Origin: CBFFRJ01 sp051486985
GTDB lineage: Bacteria > Pseudomonadota > Gammaproteobacteria > Enterobacterales > Enterobacteriaceae
Length of the DNA: 21,187 nt
Direction: 5' to 3'
NCBI RefSeq assembly: GCF_051486985.1
Contig: NZ_JAHVDV010000050.1
Coordinates: 1 to 21,187 of the forward strand
Each line of letters begins with the position of its first letter. The stretch's first letter is position 1. A program made the translations under genes and the position numbers. Below, piece by piece: positions 15,561-21,187 of this stretch. The notes under the pieces were generated by a model that saw only the letters and a list, made by a program, of their open reading frames with translations, ran no database searches and was not told the origin of the DNA.

Positions 15561-17435
15561 ATGGTCTCGCTCGATAAAGCAGAGCTGATTTTACTCAACG
15601 GCAACTTTCATACGGTAGACAGGGAAAACCCGGTTGCCGCTGCGGTTGCCATCCGCGACGGCAAATTTCTGGCGGTAGGCAGTCAGGCCGAAGTGATGGA
15701 ACACCACTGCGACGGCAGTAAAGTCATCGACCTCAAAGGCAGTACCGCCATACCCGGCCTGAACGACTCGCACCTGCACCTGATTCGCGGCGGCCTGAAC
15801 TACAACCTCGAACTGCGCTGGGAAGGTGTGCCCTCGCTGGCGGATGCCCTGCGGATGCTGAAAGAGCAGGCTCTGCGCACGCCGTCGCCGCAATGGGTGC
15901 GCGTGGTGGGTGGCTGGAGCGAATTCCAGTTTGCTGAGCGCCGCATGCCGACCCTCGACGAGATCAACGCCGCCGCCCCGGATACACCAGTCTTTATCCT
16001 CCATCTCTACGACCGCGCCCTGCTCAACCGCGCCGCGCTCCGCGTGGTGGGTTACACCAAAGACACTCCCAACCCGCCGGGCGGTGAAATTCAGCGCGAC
16101 AGTAACGGCAACCCGACCGGGATGCTGATTGCCCGTCCGAATGCCATGATCCTTTACGCAACGCTTGCAAAAGGGCCGAAACTGCCGCTGGAACAGCAGG
16201 TTAACTCCACCCGCCAGTTTATGCGTGAACTGAACCGTTTGGGCCTGACCAGCGCCATTGACGCCGGTGGCGGTTTCCAGAACTACCCGGAAGATTACGA
16301 AATCATCAACGAGCTGCACGCCAAAAAGCAGATGACTATTCGTATCGCCTATAACCTCTTTACCCAGCGTCCGGGTCATGAGCTGGAAGATTTCGAAAAA
16401 TGGACCGATATGCTCACCCCAGGCCAGGGTAGCGACTTCTTCCGCCACAACGGCGCGGGTGAAATGCTGGTCTTCTCCGCTGCCGACTTTGAGGACTTCC
16501 TTGAACCACGCCCGGATCTGGCCCCCGGCATGGAAGATGAATTAGAGCGCGTGGTGCGCCACCTGGTTGAACACCGCTGGCCGTTCCGTCTGCACGCTAC
16601 CTATAACGAATCCATCAGCCGTATGCTGGATGTCTTCGAGCGCGTTAACCGCGATATTCCGTTCAACGGCCTGCACTGGTTCTTCGACCATGCGGAAACG
16701 GTGACCCAGCAGAATATCGACCGCATCAAAGCGCTGGGCGGAGGCATCGCCGTTCAGCACCGTATGGCCTTCCAGGGCGAATACTTCGCGGAACGCTACG
16801 GCATGGAAGCGGTACGCCATACGCCGCCGGTGGCAAAAATGCTCGAAACCGGCGTACCGGTTGGCCTGGGTACCGACGCTACCCGTGTTGCCAGCTATAA
16901 CCCCTGGACCGCGCTCTACTGGCTGGTTTCCGGACGCACCGTAGGCGGCATGCAGATGTACGACGTCAATGCGCGACTGGATCGTGATACCGCACTGATG
17001 CTCTGGACCCAGGGCAGTGCCTGGTTCTCCAGCGAACAGGGCAAAAAGGGGCAGATCAAAGTGGGTCAACTGGCTGACCTCGCCGTGCTGAGTAAAGACT
17101 ATTTCCGGGTGCCGGAAGAAGAGATCAAAGGCATTGAGTCGGTGCTCACCGTGGTGGATGGCAAAGTCGTCTATGCTGCGGGCAGCTTCAGCGGCGAAGC
17201 CCCACCGGCTATTCCGGTTCTGCCGGAGTGGTCGCCGGTAGTGAAGGTTCCAGGTCACTACCGTAGCGCACCGCCACAACAGGCACGCGTTGGCATGATG
17301 CCTGCCGTCCACCATTGCAGCGGCCCCTGTGGCGTGCACAACCATCAGCATGACGTGGCACGCGGTTCCTCCGTTCCGGTTTCAGACGATAACGCCTTCT
17401 GGGGCGCGCTCGGCTGCAGCTGCTTCGCATTCTGA
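15561..17435 (+). CDS. Metal-dependent amidohydrolase, YtcJ/NfdA type (amidohydrolase 3)
   Basis: A 624-aa hydrolase of the amidohydrolase superfamily, which cleaves amide or related bonds with one or two metal ions; characterised relatives include N-substituted formamide deformylase. Seen: the metal-binding HxH at H71/H73 (NDSHLHL), later histidines in FRLHATYNES and WFFDHAETV, the aspartate in GLGTDATR, and the closing QLADLAVLSKDYF strand of the composite beta-sandwich. The catalytic core resembles YtcJ proteins of about 530-550 aa; the extra C-terminus is rich in Cys and His (HHCSGPCGVHNHQHD at 584-598, then CSC at 619-621) and may bind a metal. AGGAGG lies four bases before the ATG. It has no signal peptide. 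It leads the rightward operon, and its TGA overlaps the DoxX start. The substrate cannot be read from sequence. Confidence 0.87.
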   Translation: MVSLDKAELILLNGNFHTVDRENPVAAAVAIRDGKFLAVGSQAEVMEHHCDGSKVIDLKGSTAIPGLNDSHLHLIRGGLNYNLELRWEGVPSLADALRMLKEQALRTPSPQWVRVVGGWSEFQFAERRMPTLDEINAAAPDTPVFILHLYDRALLNRAALRVVGYTKDTPNPPGGEIQRDSNGNPTGMLIARPNAMILYATLAKGPKLPLEQQVNSTRQFMRELNRLGLTSAIDAGGGFQNYPEDYEIINELHAKKQMTIRIAYNLFTQRPGHELEDFEKWTDMLTPGQGSDFFRHNGAGEMLVFSAADFEDFLEPRPDLAPGMEDELERVVRHLVEHRWPFRLHATYNESISRMLDVFERVNRDIPFNGLHWFFDHAETVTQQNIDRIKALGGGIAVQHRMAFQGEYFAERYGMEAVRHTPPVAKMLETGVPVGLGTDATRVASYNPWTALYWLVSGRTVGGMQMYDVNARLDRDTALMLWTQGSAWFSSEQGKKGQIKVGQLADLAVLSKDYFRVPEEEIKGIESVLTVVDGKVVYAAGSFSGEAPPAIPVLPEWSPVVKVPGHYRSAPPQQARVGMMPAVHHCSGPCGVHNHQHDVARGSSVPVSDDNAFWGALGCSCFAF

Positions 17436-17866
17436 TGCCTATGAAAAACGTAACCTCAATGCTGCCCCGTATCGACGCGGGGCTGTTCTTCCTGCGCCTC
17501 ACCGGTAGTCTGCTGCTTCTCTATGTGCACGGCCTGCCGAAGGTGCTGAATTTCAGCGAAGAACTGACAAAAATCGAAGATCCCTTTGGCTTTGGGCCGT
17601 GGATGAGCCTGCTGCCCGCCATTTCTGCTGAAGTGGTCTGCCCACTATTTATCATTCTGGGTATTGGCACCCGCCTGGCCTGCCTGCCGGTTATCGGCGT
17701 GCTGCTGGTGGCGATGCTGATGGTGCACCCACAGTGGAGTATTGCTGAAGGACAATTTGGCTGGCTGTTGCTCATCATCTTTACCACGCTGGCGTTGACC
17801 GGCGCGGGCAAATGGCGCGTCAGCGTGCCAGGAGAACAGGAGTTCAGGCATGGCACAAGTCAATGA
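17435..17866 (+). CDS. DoxX-family inner-membrane protein
   Basis: A 143-aa protein with about four membrane segments (about 14-33, 57-77, 82-99 and 105-123). The N-terminal LRLTGSLLLLYVHGLPKV is the DoxX pattern: an arginine in segment 1, then HGxxK. DoxX proteins include quinone-linked membrane subunits and many uncharacterised redox-associated proteins. The ATG at 17435 overlaps the amidohydrolase stop (TGATG), so translation is probably coupled; the in-frame ATG at 17441 is an alternative. The 3' end overlaps the MFS gene by 17 bp. The context suggests a membrane partner for the amidohydrolase or the exporter. That is inference. Confidence 0.85.
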   Translation: MPMKNVTSMLPRIDAGLFFLRLTGSLLLLYVHGLPKVLNFSEELTKIEDPFGFGPWMSLLPAISAEVVCPLFIILGIGTRLACLPVIGVLLVAMLMVHPQWSIAEGQFGWLLLIIFTTLALTGAGKWRVSVPGEQEFRHGTSQ

Positions 17867-19484
17867 TATTCACACGGCGGCGGCGCAGGCCGCGTCAGCA
17901 GGCACAGCGCCAGTAAGCGCCTCCTCCTGGCAGCCTCTGCGCCAGCCGGTATTTCGTATGCTGTGGATTGCCACGGTGGTCTCCAACATTGGTTCATGGA
18001 TGAACGATGTGGGGGTGAACTGGACCATGCTAACGCTGAGCGCTGATCCGCTCGCCGTCGCGCTGGTGCAGGCAGCCAGCAGCCTGCCGATGTTTCTCTT
18101 CGCCCTTCCTTCCGGGGTGATGGCGGACATTGTCGACCGGCGTAAATATCTGCTCTTCTCCCAGCTCTGGGTGTTTATTGCCGCTGCCGGACTCACCCTG
18201 CTGTCGTTTGCCGGACTGGTGACACCGACCGTGCTGCTGATTGCCGCTTTCCTGTTAAGTACGGGTGCCGCGATGAGTTCGCCGCCGTTTCAGGCTATTG
18301 TGCCGGACCTGGTGGATAAGCATGAGCTGGCTCCGGCTATCGCCCTCAACTCGCTTGGCATCAACATCAGCCGGGCAATTGGCCCGGCTCTGGGCGGGCT
18401 GGTGCTTTCGTTTGCAGGCCCCTGGGTGGTATTCGCTCTGAATGCGCTCTCCGTCCTCGGTGTGGCGTGGGTGCTCTGGCGCTGGAAAGCGGAGCCCTCC
18501 ATTCAGCGTCTGCCGCCTGAGCACTTCTTCTCCGCGGTGCGCGCCGGGCTGCGCTATGTGCATGCCGCACCCGTGCTGAGAAATGTGCTGGTGCGCACCG
18601 TGGCCTTCTTCACCTTCGCCAGTGCGGGCTGGGCATTACTGCCGCTGGTTGCCCGCCGCGAGCTGGGTCTGGGCCCTGGTGGTTACGGGATCATGCTGGC
18701 CTGCATTGGTGTGGGGGCGATTTGCGGGGCGATTGTGCTGCCACGGCTGCGTAAACATTTCGATCCCGACAAGTTAATGGTGCTCAACAGCGGCATATTT
18801 GCCGTCAGCATGCTGGCGCTGGCTTTTGTCCGTCACTTCTGGTGGCTTAATGCCTTCGAGTTTCTGACCGGCTTTGCCTGGATTGCGGTGCTCTCAACGC
18901 TGAACGTGGGGGCGCAGCGCAGCGCGGCGAAATGGGTTAAAGCGCGAGCGCTGGCGGTCTATCTGACGGTCTTCTTTGGCTCGATGACGCTGGGCAGCGC
19001 CATCTGGGGGCAACTGGCCTCGCACTTTGGTATTCCAGCCTCACTCTGCGTGGCAACGGTGGGCATGCTGCTGGCGAGCCTGACGGCCCTGCGCTGGAAG
19101 CTGAACAAAGATCCCGACCTGAATCTGGATATTCGCGACGTCGACAGTCAGGCACAGTCGCTGGATATTTCCCATGAGCGTGGGCCGGTGATGGTGATGT
19201 ACGACTATGAGATAGACCCCCAGGATGTGGCGGAGTTTGTCCTTTGCGTACAGGAAATTCGCCGGGTGCGCGTTCGTGGCGGCGCGCTGAGCTGGTCGGT
19301 GTATGAAGATCTGCAGCGCCCTGGGGTGTTTGTCGAGTCTTTCGTGGTCGGCACCTGGATTGAGCATCTGCGCCAGCTGGAACGCCACACGGTCAATGAC
19401 CTGCTGATCCAGAGCAAAGTGCAGGCTTTTCATCGAGGTAGTCAACTTCCGACGGCGCGGTATCTGATCGCGCCCATAATGTAA
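17850..19484 (+). CDS. MFS_3-type exporter with C-terminal soluble domain
   Basis: A 544-aa transporter of the major facilitator superfamily, MFS_3 branch, which also contains the enterobactin exporter EntS. The first about 420 residues form roughly twelve membrane segments. The loop after segment 2 has the MFS motif GVMADIVDRRK (89-99), and PPFQAIVPDLV near segment 5 is typical of this branch. Residues about 440-544 are soluble (from VMVMYDYEIDPQDVAEF to ARYLIAPIM) and look like the extra cytoplasmic domain often fused in MFS_3 proteins, possibly a dimeric alpha-beta barrel. GGAG lies seven bases before the ATG, which is inside the DoxX gene (17-bp overlap). It probably exports a small molecule. 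Siderophore export is possible but not shown. Confidence 0.87.
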   Translation: MAQVNDIHTAAAQAASAGTAPVSASSWQPLRQPVFRMLWIATVVSNIGSWMNDVGVNWTMLTLSADPLAVALVQAASSLPMFLFALPSGVMADIVDRRKYLLFSQLWVFIAAAGLTLLSFAGLVTPTVLLIAAFLLSTGAAMSSPPFQAIVPDLVDKHELAPAIALNSLGINISRAIGPALGGLVLSFAGPWVVFALNALSVLGVAWVLWRWKAEPSIQRLPPEHFFSAVRAGLRYVHAAPVLRNVLVRTVAFFTFASAGWALLPLVARRELGLGPGGYGIMLACIGVGAICGAIVLPRLRKHFDPDKLMVLNSGIFAVSMLALAFVRHFWWLNAFEFLTGFAWIAVLSTLNVGAQRSAAKWVKARALAVYLTVFFGSMTLGSAIWGQLASHFGIPASLCVATVGMLLASLTALRWKLNKDPDLNLDIRDVDSQAQSLDISHERGPVMVMYDYEIDPQDVAEFVLCVQEIRRVRVRGGALSWSVYEDLQRPGVFVESFVVGTWIEHLRQLERHTVNDLLIQSKVQAFHRGSQLPTARYLIAPIM

Positions 19485-19529
19485 CAGCAACTCCTATCAA
19501 CCTAATCACAAACGAGTGAGGTTTCAGGC

Positions 19530-20351
19530 ATGAGCACCATCAAAACGCAGGACGGCACGCAGATTTATTACAAAGACTGGGGCACCGGCAAACCGGTATT
19601 GTTCAGCCATGGCTGGCCGCTGGATGGCGACATGTGGGACAGTCAACTGAACTTTCTCGCCGAGCGCGGCTACCGTGTCATTGCTTTTGACCGTCGCGGC
19701 TTTGGCCGTTCTGATCAGCCGTGGGAAGGCTACAACTACGACACGTTTGCCTCCGATATTAACGACCTCATCACCACGCTGGATCTTCAGGACGTGACGC
19801 TGGTGGGCTTCTCGATGGGTGGCGGTGATGTCTCCCGCTATATCGGTCGCTACGGCACGTCCCGCGTGAAGGCGCTGGTGCTACTGGGTGCGGTAACGCC
19901 TATCTTCGGAAAAACCGCCGACTATCCGCAGGGTGTCGATAAGAGCGTCTTCGACGGTATTCGCGATGGGCTGCGTAAAGACAGAGCGCAGTTTATCAGC
20001 GATTTCTCTACGCCTTTCTATGGCCTTAACGCCGGACAACAGGTCTCTGAGGGTGTGCTGACCCAGACGCTGAACATAGCGCTGCTGGCGTCGCTCAAAG
20101 GGACTATCGATTGCGTAACCGCGTTTGGCGAAACCGATTTCCGCCCGGATATGGCGAAAGTTGACGTGCCGACGCTGGTGATTCATGGCAGCAACGACCA
20201 GGTTGTACCGTTCGAATCCACCGGTAAAGTCGCGGCAGAGATGATTCCAGGCGCGCAGTTGAAAGTGTATGACAATGCGCCGCACGGTTTTGCCGTCACC
20301 CATCAGGATCAGCTGAACAACGATCTGCTGGCCTTCCTGCAGTCGCTGTAA
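19530..20351 (+). CDS. Alpha/beta hydrolase, non-haem chloroperoxidase type
   Basis: A 273-aa alpha/beta-fold hydrolase, close in sequence to bacterial cofactor-free haloperoxidases/perhydrolases and aryl esterases. The catalytic triad is visible: S95 in GFSMGG, D223 in HGSNDQ and H252 in NAPHGF. The HGWPLDGDMW segment (27-36) gives the oxyanion hole, and FDRRGFGRSD is the family signature. The length fits the family (about 270-280 aa). No signal peptide is seen, so it is cytosolic. GAGG lies ten bases before the ATG, and the gene starts 45 bp after the MFS stop, so it is probably the last gene of the rightward operon. It may act on esters or lactones; halogenation by such enzymes is generally a side activity. 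Confidence 0.88.
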   Translation: MSTIKTQDGTQIYYKDWGTGKPVLFSHGWPLDGDMWDSQLNFLAERGYRVIAFDRRGFGRSDQPWEGYNYDTFASDINDLITTLDLQDVTLVGFSMGGGDVSRYIGRYGTSRVKALVLLGAVTPIFGKTADYPQGVDKSVFDGIRDGLRKDRAQFISDFSTPFYGLNAGQQVSEGVLTQTLNIALLASLKGTIDCVTAFGETDFRPDMAKVDVPTLVIHGSNDQVVPFESTGKVAAEMIPGAQLKVYDNAPHGFAVTHQDQLNNDLLAFLQSL

Positions 20352-20434
20352 GTTAAGAAAGGTTCATCGCGCTTTGCCGTGGAAATCCCTTATCGTTATC
20401 AAGAAAACCTGACCACGGTTTTATGGTAAGCACG

Positions 20435-20471
20435 GCATCGCTGCGATGCACAAACAGAGCGACTGTCGCTC
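20435..20471 (+). repeat. Pair of six-base-stem hairpins with CTG loops
   Basis: GCATCG-CTG-CGATGC (20435-20449) and GAGCGA-CTG-TCGCTC (20457-20471) are two perfect hairpins with the same loop, eight bases apart. They lie just upstream of a strong ribosome site (AGGAGG at 20476-20481), where they could shape translation of the leader frame. Confidence 0.5.
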
Positions 20472-20486
20472 AGACAGGAGGCTATC

Positions 20487-20537
20487 GTGAACTCATCCTT
20501 ACCCTTTATGGGTTCCGAATTTTCTCCTTCTGCCTGA
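20487..20537 (+). CDS. Possible 16-residue leader peptide upstream of rhs
   Basis: A GTG start follows AGGAGG by five bases, and the frame reads MNSSLPFMGSEFSPSA before TGA. The ribosome site is among the best in the window, which argues for real translation, but the peptide is unknown to me and has no obvious regulatory codon run. It lies 141 bp before the rhs start. Confidence 0.4.
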   Translation: MNSSLPFMGSEFSPSA

Positions 20538-20613
20538 TTATTTCTTCGCCTCTGCACTCCTCTCTGTAATTATCCCCTTCTTATTTAAGGACAATCCGGG
20601 CACGCCTCGCAGG

Positions 20614-20629
20614 AGAAACGCGCGTTTCT
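20614..20629. repeat. Perfect 16-bp palindrome upstream of rhs
   Basis: AGAAACGCGCGTTTCT is a perfect inverted repeat, 49 bp before the rhs ATG. It could be a regulator site or a small hairpin in the leader. No candidate protein is known. Confidence 0.45.
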
Positions 20630-20678
20630 TCCGGCGGTAGCGCGCCTGTTTCGCGACATCATTCAGAAGGAACTGACC

Positions 20679-21187
20679 ATGAGCGGAAAACCCGCGGCCC
20701 GGATGGGCGATGCCACCGCAAAAGGTGGCCCGATAATTCAGGGCTCCATGGGGGTGATGATTGGCGCCCCCACCGGGGTGGCCTGTTCGGTGTGCCCCGG
20801 CGGCAGGACGTCCGGCAACCCGGTTAACCCCCTGCTGGGGGCCAAGGTGCTGCCCGGCGAAACCGACCTCGCCCTGCCCGGTCCGCTGCCCTTTGTGCTC
20901 ACCCGCGCCTACAGCAGTTACCGTACTCCCACCCCTGCGCCCGTCAGTCTCTTCGGCCCCGGCTGGAAAGCCCCGTTCGATATCCGCTTACAGCTGCATG
21001 ATGATGCGCTGATACTTAACGACAACGGCGGCAGAAGCCTTCACTTTGACCCGCTGATGCCCGGCGAGACCGCCTTCAGCCGCAGCGAATCCCTGTGGCT
21101 CGCCCGTGGCGGGGCGCTGAAACTGCACGAGAGCAACGTGCTGCATGTGCTCTGGCAGACCCTGCCGGAAGCCCTGCGGATAAGCCC
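20679..21187 (+). CDS. Rhs-family protein, N-terminal part (cut by window edge)
   Basis: Rhs proteins are large polymorphic toxins made of a YD-repeat cage and a variable toxic C-terminus, commonly delivered by type VI secretion. The first 169 codons are present and stay open to the edge. The start MSGKPAARMGDATAKGGPI, the GAPTGVACSVCPGG segment, PLLGAKVLPGETDLALPGPL and FGPGWKAPFDIRLQL closely follow E. coli RhsA/RhsC as I recall them, so the N-terminal PAAR-like region and the start of the Rhs sheath are present. AAGGA lies eight bases before the ATG. The toxin and immunity genes would lie to the right. Whether this copy is complete cannot be judged here. Confidence 0.92.
   Translation, partial: MSGKPAARMGDATAKGGPIIQGSMGVMIGAPTGVACSVCPGGRTSGNPVNPLLGAKVLPGETDLALPGPLPFVLTRAYSSYRTPTPAPVSLFGPGWKAPFDIRLQLHDDALILNDNGGRSLHFDPLMPGETAFSRSESLWLARGGALKLHESNVLHVLWQTLPEALRIS

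Larger units (their letters stand above)
20352..20678. other. Intergenic region before the Rhs gene (327 bp)
   Basis: From left to right: an inverted repeat CCGTGG (20377-20382) / CCACGG (20413-20418) followed by TTTTA, a possible weak terminator with a long loop; two adjacent small hairpins; a short GTG-started leader frame; and a perfect 16-bp palindrome. Separate entries cover the last three. There is no tRNA or insertion sequence. Confidence 0.55.

Noticed and set aside
15591..16448. Long reverse-strand frame (285 codons) and another at 16542-17351
   Set aside because: Both lie wholly inside the amidohydrolase gene, have no family-like motifs or ribosome sites, and arise from the codon bias of the true frame.
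20761..21012. Forward frame of 83 codons inside the Rhs gene
   Set aside because: It is out of frame with the Rhs reading frame, which matches known Rhs proteins across the same bases; Pro/Arg/Cys-rich content is typical of a shadow.

Overview
The window is chromosomal DNA from a member of the Enterobacteriaceae. Close relatives of Enterobacter, Lelliottia or Leclercia are the likeliest source; this is inferred from near-identity to remembered E. coli proteins and is not proved. The left third is conserved core genome in E. coli order: tktA (5' end only), loiP (yggG), speA with the tiny yqgB overlapping its start, metK and galP. Regulatory sites there also fit the core: a tandem met-box array before metK, two GalR/GalS-type operators before galP, and hairpin terminators after loiP/speA, metK and galP.

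In E. coli K-12, galP is followed by sprT and endA. Here about 13 kb of accessory genes follow instead, and the window ends inside an Rhs gene, so this looks like a genomic island or a variable junction. The first part (7.1-13.9 kb) is a large signalling module. It has a FixJ/NarL-type response regulator behind a near-consensus Fur box. Facing it and overlapping its 3' end is an 1867-residue sensor protein: degenerate Ser/Thr kinase domain, NTPase, helical repeat region, GAF, PAS and histidine kinase. A stand-alone receiver gene is translationally coupled to the sensor.

Upstream of the sensor on the same strand lie two tandem XapX-domain membrane proteins and a YcaC-like isochorismatase-fold hydrolase. 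These five genes probably form one leftward operon. A divergent rightward operon (15.5-20.4 kb) encodes a YtcJ/NfdA-type amidohydrolase with a His/Cys-rich tail, a DoxX membrane protein, an MFS_3 exporter with a C-terminal soluble domain, and an alpha/beta hydrolase of the non-haem chloroperoxidase type. The shared control region carries three tandem 16-bp units, each holding a GTATA-NN-TATAC palindrome (the third with one mismatch).

Working hypothesis (inference): a sensor-controlled pathway takes up, hydrolyses or exports a small amide-like or xenobiotic compound, with iron status feeding in through the Fur-controlled response regulator. Neither the compound nor the signal can be read from the sequence. 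The right end holds a 327-bp leader with paired hairpins, a possible 16-codon leader peptide and a perfect 16-bp palindrome, followed by the N-terminus of an RhsA/RhsC-like protein.
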